Shown here: one piece after another, positions 12,210 to 23,510 of the stretch | Layout of the letters: each line of letters opens with the position of its first letter | How positions within the stretch are numbered: the first letter of the stretch is position 1 | From: Magnolia sinica | Taxonomy: Eukaryota > Streptophyta > Magnoliopsida > Magnoliales > Magnoliaceae | DNA length: 64,000 nucleotides | Assembly (NCBI RefSeq): GCF_029962835.1 | Contig: NC_080586.1 | Coordinates: 70,433,001-70,497,000, forward strand | Reading direction: 5' to 3' | Position numbers and translations under genes: made by a program | Notes under the pieces: generated by a model | The model's input: the letters and a program-made list of their open reading frames with translations, nothing else | Told to the model about the DNA's origin: nothing | The model's database searches: none

Positions 12210-12545
12210 TCAGGTGGTACTCGATCCTATCGAGCAAACCTCGACAGCTCTTCAATGGCATCGAAGGGAACTTAGATATGTCCAGCAAGAAATTCATATT
12301 TATCTTGTTTTCTCGATGACAATGATGTCTCCTTCGATGGCATTGAGGTCTCCTTCGATGGCATCAAAGCTTCACTTCGATGGCATTGGAGACCACTCGA
12401 TGACATCGAAAGGTAACTCAGATATATCCAAAAAGAAATATATCATATTATCTAATTTTTTATGGCATCAAGGTACCCTTCGATGGCATCGAAGGTCGCC
12501 TTGATGACATCGAAGACCTTTTTATGGCATCGACAGAGCTGTTAT
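12210..12545. repeat. Palindrome array TCGATGGCATCGAAGG, unit 1
   Basis: About ten copies of the palindromic core CGATGRCATCG or near variants, mostly followed by AAGG, spaced 15-40 bp with interruptions. Downstream is a TATA-like CTTATAAATGAC (near 12578), so the whole looks like the U3 of a further LTR that continues past the duplication break. The open frame 12214-12504 is a by-product of the repeats. Confidence 0.7.
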
Positions 12546-12953
12546 CTGCTCGTTTTCTAACCGTTAGAACTTAAACTTCTTATAAATGACATTCGATTCT
12601 TGGGCATTTCGATGGATTTTTTATGCAACAGAAGCTTAGGTGATTCCATGATCATATCTCTTATCCCAAGCCTCTAAACCAAAGAATTTTAAGTCTCTTC
12701 CTTGATATTAACACTTTAACGAGGATTTCAACTTCCACTTGAAGATGTTCTTGAACTCCTTCATTTTCTAAATATTAGACTCAACCTCTATAAGCATACC
12801 ATTGTTTAAATCCTCTAGAAAATCTATTTAGGTGAATCTCATAAGAAATACAACTTTTCATTAGTTGTATGAGATTCAACCAACATCTCATCACCTTAGT
12901 CACATCAAAGAAGCACTACATGCAAGCTGGTTGATCTTGGAGCGGGAGCCTTG

Positions 12954-12961
12954 CCGAAATT
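12954..12961. other. Tandem duplication junction filler
   Basis: Eight bases (CCGAAATT) separate the last base of unit 1 homology (..GCCTTG) from the first base of unit 2 homology (TGATTAC..). They are absent at the outer ends of either unit, as expected for filler added in end joining. Confidence 0.65.
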
Positions 12962-13067
12962 TGATTACTTGATGAGACACAAAACATACGTCAGTGATAA
13001 AACTACGGTAGGAGATCTATGAGACGGAGATTATTACAATAAGTAAATGAGTAAAATAAGAAAATAG

Positions 13068-14054
13068 TGTTGAAATTTGTGGTTTTTTGAAAAAAAAATC
13101 AAATATTCAAAATTTCAAGATTTTGCCACCAAAACATTTTTTGGGAATTTTAAATTGAAAAGTGTGGTGTGTGCTTTTGTTCCACATCAGAAATGAAAAG
13201 AAAAAAATCGTGATTTATATAAGGATGTTTGTATAGTATTATTACTTGGAGCTTTGGAGATTGTGACGCTCGGGTTGTGTGTTAACACTGGAACACACGC
13301 ACGTAGACGCGCGCTCGGGCATGGGAGTAGGTAGTGTGGCTATAGTGGAGCTAGTTGGCGCACTTTACACTTTACACGTATTGCAAAGAAGTCACGACCT
13401 TACGCGAGACAGTATGAGTAGTCTAGTATAAGCCTAGGTGCGATGGGTCTAAAATGAGCCAGGGTTTTATAGGTGACAGATAACGGTCGGATTATTAATT
13501 CGAAACGGCTAGCTACCTTGAAAGCCACAATGGTTCGAAAATGGACGGGCCATGATGATCGAACGGTTAGATCTTCCGATCCGACGACTAGAAACGGCTG
13601 AAATTAATGAGCAATGGTTACAAACGTTTTTCAAACGTTCTGAACCATTGATGGCCACCTAACAACGGTCCACTCCCTGGTGTCTATATAAACTGGCCAT
13701 TCCGATCCAAATTTCATCATTTCAAACTCACATATCTCCTCATCCATCGTATCCTAAGGATTGCATCTCCATTTTAGAATATTGTTAACACATCTTCATT
13801 TTAATTTTACTAGAAGATCTGCTATGTTAAAATTGTTCCTAAGTGGACCCTTCATGATTGTTGAACGCAGGATCCAAACAGGCTTGTCTTATCCTGAAAG
13901 CAATTCGTCTGTAACTCATCAGCAATTTAATAAAGGAGCGAATCAGGCTTTAAAGACAACATATATTTTACATGATTTAGCTTGGTGAAAGAAAATAATT
14001 TATTTTATTTTATTTTATTTTATTTTTCGGTATTTTCAACACATTTTTCCAACA
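13068..14054. mobile_element. Solo LTR (TSD AATAG), unit 2
   Basis: Copy of the solo LTR at 2444, with the same TGTTG..CAACA ends and the same AATAG duplications (13063-13067 and 14055-14059). Sharing of the flanking duplications proves that the insertion predates the tandem duplication. It differs by a TTTTA pentanucleotide expansion near 13998-14026. Confidence 0.85.
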
Positions 14055-14059
14055 AATAG

Positions 14060-15383
14060 TAGGAGATCTGCTCTAAGTCACCATTAGAGGAGGCAAAAGA
14101 GCCTCAACACTCCCCAGTAGAGAAGATTATCATGGATCTTTGACTCCAGCCCTACTCTACTTGATTTGAACCACTATAACAATTTGGGTAAATGTCATGG
14201 ATGGGCTTGATGGGTTGGATGAAATAGGTGGTTTAAATGGATAAGCAGGACTAGTCTCACTCTCTTTTCTCTTAAACTTTCTCTCATCTTTTGTTTCTCT
14301 TCCCTCTCTCGATCCCCCGTTGCTAGGATTTCAAGATTGTTCAACATAAACAGGTGAGAGGGTATTTATAACTGAGATAATGACACTTTTGTATATAAAT
14401 GCAAGTTCATAGGTGAAAATATAGAAAGGGATGTTTTGATTGGTTATTGAAACTCTGCTAGACACATGGCACATCTTGTCATTTTTTAGAAAGTCGGGGC
14501 AAAGTATTACTACTTTTTGTAGTAAAAATTATATTTACGTTAGTAATGTGCTACCCTCAAGATTTGAAAAATACCTTAAAAGTTTTGAAATTAGAAATAA
14601 CAATTCAGAAAAAAATACTCTACATTTGTGTAGCGTTGCCTGGTTGTTTCCGAACATCATGCTCCCCTTGGTCTTCCACTATACTAAGCACCATGTGGCA
14701 GTTTTTGATTGGATTTTTTTTATTTTTATTTTCGCTGACAAAGATGAGCTAATTTGATCATATTTTGTAGTCCAGGTGAAAGCCCGAGTCAATCTGGATT
14801 GGGTTGGGGATTTATTTTTATCATTTTTAGGTTTTGGAGTTTTGTATGGGCTTATACATGGTTTTTATGGGTGTGTGTTTCTTAAGGTTTTAGGCTTGGA
14901 TCGCGTGTAATTGGCTACTTAGATTGGAGTGGGGTGTCTACATTATCATGTGGAACAGCTCGACTACATGACTTATTGTTGTGAGCTTTGTTGAAGTATT
15001 TTAAAAAAATAAAAATTAAAAAAACAATGTAAAAATAAGTTTTGACAATGTGGCTTTTTCATTTTTATTATGTAAAAATTTAGTCCCATGTTGACAAGGA
15101 GAATGGTTGTGAATGGTCTATAAAGATTTCCTTTCATTGGCCTTTTGAAAAGTGCTAGATTATACTCTAACCTGTACGTGTGCCGAGGCCATCTTAGATG
15201 GACCGAAAAAATAGTTCATCAGGCGTGTGTGTACAATACTCAAAAGTAAGATAATGATGATTACCTTTGTGAAAACTATGTTTTTAGTGAGATTTCAAAT
15301 TAATTATATGATGTTTTTTTTTACTTTGATATATCTATTGAAATCCAAAATGATTTGGAGAAAAAATTGAAAATCAAAGAGGC
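14060..15383. other. Non-coding DNA of unit 2, left of copia insertion
   Basis: Matches 3413-4712 of unit 1, with small indels. It contains one extra CT-rich stretch near 14270-14315 that unit 1 lacks. No gene is recognised; the open frames 14440-14757 and 14546-14752 overlap in two frames and are not conserved against unit 1. Confidence 0.55.
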
Positions 15384-15965
15384 TGTTATGGATAGATGTC
15401 TTAAATCTGTCTGGTGGTCTGTCGATGACATCGACAGGGTTTCGATGACATCGAAGCCAGTCGTAGATGACATCGAAGGTTGCTCGATGCCATCGATAAT
15501 TCACAGAATTTTCACCTCTAGTCATTGGACAGTTTTGGTCCGTCTTCGATGACATCAATGGACCTTCGATGACATCGAAGATTTTACGTAGATTTTCTGC
15601 GGAAACGCAGATTTTGCAATTTTTGTTTCCTATTCCGATTTTACTTCTTTCTAAACTTATATAAAGGGGTGTATGTGGGATTGGGAGGTATTGTAAGGCT
15701 TTCTAAAAGAGTTCCAAGGGTTCCTAAAAGGATTTTAGAGTTTCTAAAGGGTGTAGCAAGGGTGAGATTCGAGGTTATTCGAATCGGGTAAGTCCTCTCT
15801 CTTTGTAATTTCTATTTTCATAGTGGAGATTTGTCGCTTTGTGCCGTGGTTTTTTCCCGCAAGGGTTTTCCACGTTAAATCTGTGTTCTCTTGTGTGTGC
15901 TTGGTGTCATTGGATTGCTATCCTAGATCTAGATCTGTGTGATTCCGCAGTACAAATCCCCAACA
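15384..15965 (+). repeat. 5' LTR of copia 15384
   Basis: Starts TGTTATGGATAG and ends ATCCCCAACA. The U3 contains six copies of a CGATGACATCG-type palindrome (about 15418-15590). A TATA-like CTTATATAAAGG lies near 15656. It matches the 3' LTR at 22949 with substitutions and one roughly 20-bp length difference in the palindrome array. Confidence 0.9.
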
Positions 15966-15967
15966 AG

Positions 15968-15980
15968 TGGTATCAGAGCA
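15968..15980 (+). other. Primer binding site (initiator tRNA-Met)
   Basis: TGGTATCAGAGCA lies two bases after the 5' LTR. It is complementary to the 3' end of plant initiator tRNA-Met, the usual primer of plant copia elements. Confidence 0.9.
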
Positions 15981-16020
15981 ATCGTTGGGGCACAGATCTG
16001 AATCTGCAGGATTAGTAATA

Positions 16021-16719
16021 ATGACGAGCACCAGGTATGATATTGAGAAATACTCAGGAAAAAATAATTTTAATTTATGGAAGATCAAGATGATGAGTTC
16101 CTTAATCAAGCAAGACAAAGATGGTGCTCTTGAGGAGCGAAAATCTACTATGACTGATGATAAATGGAATATTCTTGATAAGAAGGCATTATCATCGATC
16201 CGTTTATGTCTCACAGATGAAGTTCTCTACAACATCATGAGGGAGAAAATTGCGGCTAAGTTATGGGCGAAGTTAGAGGATGTCTATGCGAAAAAATTCT
16301 CTGAAAATCGTCTGCACTTGAAGCGGCAGTGGTATAACTTCAAGATGGCAGAGGGTGGAGATCTGGAGGCTCACATCAGTAATTTTAATAAATTAGTTTG
16401 CAAATTGCTGGATATGGAGGAAGTGATGAAAGATGAAGAACAAGCATGTATGTTGCTGAATTCTCTTCCGGCGTCGTATGAGTCATTCAAGGACACTATG
16501 TGCAGCACGAATAAAACCCTTAGTGTCGACACCGTTATCTCAGCCCTTCAAGGGAAGGCTATGAGAAAGCTAAACGGCGATATGGGGACATCTTCTGAGG
16601 CACTGTTTACGAGGGACAAAAATTTTGAGCAAGGTACAAGTTCTTCAGGTTATAGATCCAAATCCAAGGGCAAGGGCAAAGGAAAGGTAAAGTGTTGGAA
16701 TTGTGGGAAGGACATGTGA
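16021..16719 (+). pseudogene. Copia gag (frameshifted at the zinc knuckle)
   Basis: About 232 residues from MTSTRYDIEKYSGKNNF to a premature stop. The frame has the UBN2-type gag pattern: NFNLWKIKM near the start, AKLWAKLEDVYAKK, LNSLPASYESF, then a basic SKGKGKGKVK tract. It begins the CCHC knuckle as CWNCGK and is cut by a frameshift; the rest of the knuckle (GHVKKDC) continues in another frame from about 16712. I chose the ATG at 16021 because upstream in-frame codons overlap the primer site region. Gag would form the virus-like particle. Without repair it ends before the nucleic-acid-binding knuckle. Confidence 0.88.
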
Positions 16720-17181
16720 AGAAGGATTGTGAAAATCGTAAATCGAAGAGAGAAGATTCTGAGGCTTCGTACAGGGAGGCCAATGCTGCCACGTCAGATG
16801 GATCGAGTGGATGTGATGGTAATGTTTTATCTGTGTCTACTATCAGGCGGTCATACGATGATCGTAAGGACGAGTGGATGCCAGACATGGGCATCTTTTC
16901 ACATGACTCCTCATTTGAGTTGGTTCACCAGCTACAGGGAGTGCGATGGTGGACAGGTGTTTATGGGCAATGGCTTTGCCTGTAATGTTGTGCCTGTTGG
17001 TATGGTGCGCATCAGGATGTTTGATGGGGTGGAGCGTACCTTGACTGATGTCAGGTACATTCCTGATTTGAAGCAGAATCCGATTTCTCATGGTGTACTT
17101 GAAGCAAAAGGATACAAGTACACAAGTATTGATAGTGCTCTTAAGGTATCTAAGGGGGCACGGGTAATCATGAAAGCGTAA
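16692..17181 (+). pseudogene. Copia knuckle, protease and start of integrase region (broken)
   Basis: Two overlapping frames together give the second half of the CCHC knuckle, the protease core and the start of the pre-integrase region. The protease motif, normally W-x-LD(S/T)GAS-HMT, reads WMPDMG followed by a frameshift into ASFHMTPH, so the catalytic DTG is altered to DMG. Downstream are VRIRMFDGVERTLTDVRYIPDLKQN and a pre-integrase like stretch ending at a stop near 17181. Confidence 0.8.
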
Positions 17182-17320
17182 CGACTCGATAACTTGTACA
17201 GGTTGATCGGGAGCATTTCAACAGGTGGAGCTGCAGTGGATGTAGCGGATTCCACCTCTGCACCTGTGTGGCATGTTGGGCATGACCACATGAGCAGACA
17301 GGGCCGGAAGGCTGAGACGC

Positions 17321-17860
17321 GTGGACAGGGATACAGAGCAAGTGGAGCAGCCACTTATGAGAAGAATCATATGGCATGATCGCAGGATATCGGCATGGTA
17401 CAAGGACGACTCCAATATCGCAGGGGATTCATCTTCTATTCTAATGGCTCTAGGTGAGCCTGGTGCTGAGAAGTGGAAGGTGACTATGGGCAATATGATG
17501 GATTCGTTGTACAAAACCGACATATGGGAGCTGGTGGAGCTTCCAGTGGGCCGGAAAGCGGTTGGATGCAGGTGGATCTTCAGGATGATACAACATAGAT
17601 ATAGGGCGAGGTTGGTAGCGAAGGGTTATGCTCAGAGAGAAGGGTTCGGCTTCTCAGAGATATTTGCGCTGACGGTATTGTAGGTGTCTGTTAGATCCAT
17701 AATTGGCGCTGGTTGGCCAATGTGATATTAAGCTCGAAGGATGGATGTGGAGTCTACACTTCTGCAAGGAAAAGTGAAGAGCATATCTACATGAAGCAAC
17801 CAGAGCGGTTCGAAGTTAAAAGGAGCGGAGAAAAGACTTTGCAGGAGGTCGTGGTCCCAC
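17321..17860 (+). pseudogene. Copia reverse transcriptase fragment
   Basis: The frame 17321-17683 includes EKWKVTMGNMMDSLYKTDIW, ELVELPVGRKAVGCRWIF and ARLVAKGYAQREGFGFSEIF, the N-terminal signature of copia RT. It follows almost directly on pre-integrase sequence, so the integrase core is deleted. After a stop, broken frames still show CDIELE..WMWSLHF and EEHIYMKQPERFEV-like text. The YVDD active site is not found. Confidence 0.82.
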
Positions 17861-17929
17861 CTGTTGCCTAGGCAGTGGTTTGATTCCTTCATGATGAGTT
17901 AGGAATTGATGACATGTAGATCACAATTA

Positions 17930-18347
17930 TGACATATCTAAAATCAATGTATTGAAGACTTGGTTAAGTGGGACATTTAAGATGAAGGATTGGGGGCTGC
18001 AAAGATGGTTCTCGGCATTGAGACTGAAAGAAGAGTAGGCTTTGTTAATCACAGGAAGAATACCTTGTGTGTAGGTATTGATCAAGGATGTGATGGGCCA
18101 GGTAAAGCCGGAGAGCGTTCCCTACGCGTCTCTCATCAAGTTTTCCTCAGGACATGTCCCAAAACAGATGAGGAAAAGCAGGATATCTCATGAGCCTTAT
18201 TCGAATGCAGTTGGCAGTGTATGTCATGGTTTGGATTAGACCGGTTATTTCAAGGGCTATCAATGTTGTAAGCAAGTACCTCGGCAATCAATATTAGGTA
18301 GCAGTGAGATGGTAAGAAGACTACGTCTTTCCTTTTGAGAATACAGG
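17930..18347 (+). pseudogene. Copia RT connection and RNase H fragments
   Basis: Frames around 17960-18340 read FKMKDLGAAKMVLGIE, then a broken PYSNAVGS..VMVWIRPVISRAIN..VVSKYLGN stretch. These are the RT 'MKDLG' region and the conserved segment before RNase H. Several stops and frameshifts. It is cut by the solo LTR at 18348. Confidence 0.75.
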
Positions 18348-21300
18348 TGTAAGACCCGTATCCTAGTCCGTACTGTTCCGTCGAATTCCGCGATCCTTCC
18401 TTTCCAATTCCTGCAACCTACGATCGTTAATCAACGTTTGCGCACAACCCTAAGTCGTATCCTGTAGAATTGAGTCGGCTTTATTCGAGACTTGTACCAT
18501 TGCGACCGCACCGTCGCCGCGGTTCCAACGCCGCGACTCGTGCACCGATCCGGTACCCTGGCAGGAAGATGTGAGCCGGTGTTTATTTCGAGAAAATACC
18601 GCATATTTGCAATCCCAAGAGAATCTCTACAACATGTCAAATCAATCTCATCCATCACCTCATGTCAAGTACAAGAGCACTCATGCTTTCTTTCTCCACA
18701 AGTTAAGCAACCACCAAAGTCAACCAATCCATCACTCACCTCACCCATCTCCCATCACTTCTCTCCTTACAACTCTCTCTCTCCCTCATTTCCCAAGCAA
18801 CAAATCCCAAGCAAAAGAGCCTCACTCGTCCAAGCTCTTCCATGAGAGAAAGTGAGTTGTGTGGCCCACTTTTCCATCCCAAAATCCCTCATCCTAGCCA
18901 TTCATTTCCCATCTTCCACCGTTAAAGTGAAGCACAAAGAGATTGGCGTTCTAACGGACCGAGAAGATCAACGGTGGGTGCTTATTAGGCTAGATTTTTC
19001 ATGATTTAATGATGGGCCAAGTGAGGCCTACCGATTGATGGTATGGATCTCACTTTGGACCCTTGATGTGGCCGATGGACCACTTTGATCCTCATGATCA
19101 TTCCATGATGAGGCCATTCTCCATGGACCCCATCATGATGTTTATTTTTCATATATGGATAGGGTCATCTAGACCTTACATTTGGTGGAGGAAGGATCTC
19201 CACCGTTGAATCCTTGATTTGGTGGGCCCACATGTATTGGGACCCACTTGATGTATGATTGAATGCAAGGGAGGGCTCATAGTGGCGGAGCCCTCCATCA
19301 CACGTGTCCCACCCCCTTTTCTCTCTCTCTCTCTCTTTCCCTCTCTTTTTCATATATGTTTGTGTGTATGATGATGTGTTCACGTGGCCCACTCGGATGG
19401 ACCCCACTTTGATGTATGTATTTCCCATGCCTTCCAACCCCTTCTTTGGTGGCCCACATCCACAGGTGGGGCCCACCTCAATGTATGTATTAAGTCCAGA
19501 CTGTCCAGTGTCCAGGGACACTGGATGTTGAATGGAAAACACAAATATGAGTTTGGTTTAAGACACATTTGGGGTGGGTCACTTGTGTAGGCTCCACATT
19601 GATGTATGAGTTCAATCCATGCCATCCATCTTATTTACCAACTCATTTTAGGTGTTGAGCCAAAAAATGAAATCCATCCGATCTTTAGGTGGGCCATAGC
19701 ATGTAAAATAGTGGTTTCTACCGTTGAAAGTCACCCTGTCATTCTTTATGCGCCGAAAAACATCGGTTATTGGACTCGTTTTGACGGTCTTAAGCCATAG
19801 AGTGCAATGGCCAGGATGGATTCAGCTGATGCGGGCCGCATACACGAAAAACCATGGAAAAACTCATTTAAAAAAATAAATAAAAAAAAATAAACCAGCA
19901 GCAGCATTGCTGTTGCCGTGGTGTCAGAGGCGCTGACAGCGCCAGGCGGGTGGGCGGACAGTAGTGACCCACGGCCCCTACCGTGGGCCCCACCCTAATG
20001 TATATTTGCCATCTAACCCGTTCATATGCTGGGCCACCTCCATCAGTGGGCCCCCTCTAAATTTCAGCTGCATCCAAGACTTAGGTGGCCCACATCAGAG
20101 GAAATAATGGGGTTAAATTGTTTGCCATTGAAACCCATTTTTGGGTCCACATAAGTTTTGGATCAAGATGAAATTTGTTTTTCTTCAGCGTCCAGGTCTG
20201 CGTGACCTCATGGACCGATTGGATTGCAAATAAATATTATGGTGGGCCCCACATGGGACCCACGGTGGGGTATGTGTCTTAGTCACACCGTCCAGGTGGA
20301 CGGTGGAGCCCACGGTAATGTATGTGTTTTATTCAAACCGACTAGCCATTTTGCTGGCTGCTGGACGGTGGGACCCACTGTGATGTACATGTTCTATCCA
20401 TGCCATCCAGCCGTCAATCAGGTGGGCCACACAGCAGGAAACAGTGATGGTTGAACGCCAGCAGTTGAAATCCCTTTTGGGTTGCTGCACAAGTTTTGGG
20501 TCAACATGAAATTTGTTTTTCCTTTTCATTCAGGTCACTGTGACCTTATCAACAAGTTGGATGGAAAACAAACGTTATGGTGGGCCCCACGTGGGACCCA
20601 CAATGATGTATGTACCATATTCACACCGTCCACCATGGACGGTGGAACCCACCATGGTGCATGTGTTTTCACCACACCGTCCAGGGCTGGACGGTGGGAC
20701 CTCATTGATGCATGTGTTCACTCCATGCCGTCCATTTATATGGGACCCACCATGATGCATGTGCTGCATCCAACCTGTCCATCCATTTTAAAAGCTCATT
20801 TTATGGTATGAGCTAAAGAATGAGCTAAATCCATAGTTCGGTGGACCCTATCCTTGATGCATGTGTTGCATCCAAACGGTCCAGCCATTTGGCAAGCCTG
20901 TCTTAAAAGGTTTAAGACTAAAAATAAGATAGATCTATAGTTCAAATGGACCCCACCTTGGTATATATAAGGCCCAAGTGTTTAGGCCCACCTTGTCATA
21001 TTTATAGCCCATTGTTGAGGCTCACCTTAATGTGTATGAGGCCGTTGTTGAGGCCCACTTTGATATATATATGGCCCATGTTATGAGGCCCATTGTGATG
21101 TATTTCAAGGCCCAGGGGTTATGGGCCATTGCAATGTACATAAGGCCCATTGATGTGGCCCACTTGACTTATATAAGGCCCATATGATGCGGCCCATTTG
21201 ATGTATCCAAGGCCCATGGGTCGAGGCCCAATGGGATGTCCTTAGGGTCCATTGCAATGTGTGATTCCCCCATGGTTTGTGTAATGATGTTTTCTGGTAG

Positions 21301-22732
21301 GCCTTGCCTTGGGAGCAATGTTGGTTTAACGTCCACATTGTAAGAATAATGTCAGTTAAATGTCCGCATTAAAACTCTCCCTAGGGCCCAGTGATAGGCC
21401 CGTACTTATTGTGTATAGGCCATTTAGGATCATCTTCATTGTAAGGACAATTCATTACTTTATAACATGCTTAGTGCACTTCCATGATTCATGCACATAC
21501 GCATCATATGTATGCTTGATATGAGGAATGTTTGATCATAGCATAAGCCATTGGGCTGAGACATTTACGGGACTCCTTATGAGACGGAGTGCCCCACATG
21601 AGTGCGTGGTACGCGCGAGATTGCTGCATGATTGACGGTGTGACTTATGCATTTCGCATTATGTGTCGTGATTCACTGCACGCCCTAGCAACATCAGGGC
21701 CGTGACCTCCACAGACACATCGTGGATGGCCGTATTGGATACCGAAAATGCCTGGTTCTAACACTGTGGGCACTTAGGATGTCCTTGGGTGAAAGTCCCA
21801 GAACCTTTTTGGTACCAGGAGATGCTCCAACGTCTAGACTGAGTGGATACACGAGCGCCCGAGTGCCGAATACCAGTAGGCCGCGTCTCCCACTGTGTCG
21901 TGGTCCGTTGGAAGGGGGTGTGGCCTTATCCGCCCGAGTGAGGGGGTTATAAGCTAGGCTGAGTTTGACCAGCTCATAAATGAGACCGCTATCGACGAGC
22001 CAGGTAGGTATTGGCAGACTACTGGTTAAGCAGATAGTGTGGTCTCTTCCACTTACTTGACTGTGCAGCTAGGGAGGAGGCAGTCAGTGTGAGGTGTATT
22101 AGACCCCGGTGATATCCAGAGAGGAACTGTACTAATATGTGTACTTGATGAGTATTGACATGCTTGTTTTGCATCTTGCATATGACATTTGGCTACATAG
22201 GCCTTGCATCGCATGGCCTTGGTATGGCCGATAGCATTCATGCCTTGCATCACATAACTTTGGTATAGTTGATAGCATTCATGGACTTACCGCATATTTT
22301 CGCATTACTCTGATATTATACACTTGTCACTCGCCTTACACACACTTTCACCACCCTCTAAGCTTTCTATAAGCTTATGCACGATAGATGCGTGCAGGTG
22401 GCATTAGGTTGCAGCAGCGTTGAGCTTGGAGCGTGCGGTCGAGCTTCTGGAGTTTCTTTTACTTTCATTATATTGTATTTCCCTTTCAGCTTTGTATTCA
22501 AATGTTTATATTAGTGGATATGTGGTGTTGTTGTTTTGTGACTTGGTTATGCTTGTGGTTATGTTCTATTACAAAAAAAAAATTCATACTGAAAATCTTC
22601 CTTGTAGGATCCCAGGATCGGAATCTGGCGTATGGGCGCTAGGAGCCGAGAATGAGGTACTACGGAGGCTGTCGGCACCAGATTCAGCGATCGGTATTTT
22701 ATGAGCCCGTTTTCCAAGTTTGGGTCGTAACA
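18348..22732. mobile_element. Solo LTR, 4.4 kb, nested in copia (TSD ACAGG)
   Basis: A 4385-bp non-coding block starts TGTAAGACCC and ends GGGTCGTAACA, an imperfect terminal inverted repeat with TG..CA ends. Perfect 5-bp duplications ACAGG sit at 18343-18347 and 22733-22737, inside copia pol. No gag or pol is present, so it is best read as a solo LTR of a gypsy element with very long LTRs (Tekay/Del-like chromoviruses are known for multi-kilobase LTRs; the assignment is inference). Its middle (18950-21260) is filled with foldback-like GTGGGCCCAC motifs and a degenerate tandem repeat. Alternatively it could be a non-autonomous LARD-like unit, but no internal LTR pair was seen. Confidence 0.78.
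20940..21260. repeat. Degenerate tandem repeat (AAGGCCCATTGATGTGGCCCA-like)
   Basis: About ten imperfect copies of a 25-35 bp unit containing AGGCCCA, TTGATGT and TATATAAGG, inside the 4.4-kb solo LTR. Confidence 0.6.
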
Positions 22733-22737
22733 ACAGG

Positions 22738-22852
22738 AGCAAAGGTGGTTGAGCACGTGAATTTTGATCCGGCAGACATGCTCACCTAGATCGTTCCTAC
22801 AGAGAAGTTCAAGTTCTATGCAACTTCTCTGGACTTGGCAATGGCGTAAAAG
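22738..22852 (+). pseudogene. Copia RNase H C-terminus, right of nested LTR
   Basis: The frame reads VVEHVNFDPADMLT, a stop, then VPTEKFKFYATSLDLAMA. This is the C-terminal end of copia RNase H with the conserved PADMLTK motif interrupted by a TAG in place of K. It resumes the host element after the solo LTR, but part of the RNase H core is missing on either side. Confidence 0.8.
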
Positions 22853-22948
22853 AAGGACGGAATGTGCGCGAGAAGCTATAATATGATGAAGAGATAAGAG
22901 AAGAGGTCAAAAAGCTAGACAGATGAAGATTGAAGACATGGTGGAGAT

Positions 22949-23510
22949 TATTATGGATAGATGTCTTAAATCTGTCTGGTGGTCTGTCAATGACATCGAC
23001 AAGGTTTCAATGACATTGAAGCCAGTCATAGATGACATCGAAGGTTGCTCGATGCCATCGATAATTCACAGAATTTTCACCCTTGGTCGCTGGACAGTTT
23101 TGGTCCGTCTTCGATGACATCGAAGATTTTACGCAGATTTTCTGCGGAAATGCAGATTTTGCGATTTTTGTTTCCTATTCCGATTCTACTTCTTTCTAAA
23201 CTTATATAAAGGGATGTATGTGGGATTGGGAGGTATTGTAAGGCTTTTTAAAGGAGTTTCAAGGGTTCCTAAAAGGATTTTAGAGTTTCTAAAGGGTGTA
23301 GCAAGGGTGAAATTCGAGGTTGTTCGAATCGGGTAAGTCTTCTCTCTTTATAATTTCTATTTTCATAGTGGAGATCTGTCGCATTGTGCCATGATTTTTT
23401 CCCACAAGGGTTTTCCACGTTAAATCTGTGTTCTCTTGTGTGTGCTTGGTGTCATTGGATTGCTATCCTAGATCTAGATCTGTGTGATTCCGCAGTACAA
23501 ATCCCCAACA
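22949..23510 (+). repeat. 3' LTR of copia 15384
   Basis: Pairs with 15384-15965 and ends identically at ATCCCCAACA. It starts TATTATGG where the 5' LTR has TGTTATGG, so the first dinucleotide is mutated. It follows the purine-rich CATGGTGGAGAT tract. It is about 20 bp shorter than the 5' LTR, because one palindrome unit is missing. Confidence 0.9.

Larger units (their letters stand above)
2334..12953. repeat. Tandem duplication, unit 1
   Basis: Sequence from TGATTACTTGATGAGACAC onward reappears at 12962 in direct orientation, and the unit end (TTGATCTTGGAGCGGGA..CCTTG) reappears at 30720. The copies match over long stretches with scattered substitutions. Order within the unit: solo LTR, AT-rich DNA, unit-specific LTR-like insertion, foldbacks, MULE-type MITE, copia 3' remnant plus LTR, palindrome-rich block. 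Compared with unit 2 it has lost about 80 bp (near 8230), about 0.2 kb (near 9212) and nearly 1 kb (near 9384). Confidence 0.9.
15384..23510 (+). mobile_element. Ty1/copia retrotransposon with nested solo LTR
   Basis: An 8.1-kb element with TG..CA LTRs, a tRNA-Met primer site, gag and broken pol. Perfect 5-bp target duplications GAGGC lie at 15379-15383 and 23511-23515. Joining the flanks restores the sequence found uninterrupted in unit 1 near 4712, which confirms the boundaries. Most of the integrase and parts of RT and RNase H are deleted, and pol is broken by stops and frameshifts. Within it sits a 4.4-kb solo LTR. Without that, the element is about 3.7 kb, so it was a shortened copy. Confidence 0.92.

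Noticed and set aside
12214..12504. Repetitive protein (SMALRSPSMASKL..)
   Set aside because: Produced by the CGATGGCATCG DNA repeats; the copy in unit 2 is in a different frame arrangement.
17990..18193. Separate 67-residue gene
   Set aside because: It reads as decayed copia RT connection (AAKMVLGIE) followed by out-of-frame remnants.
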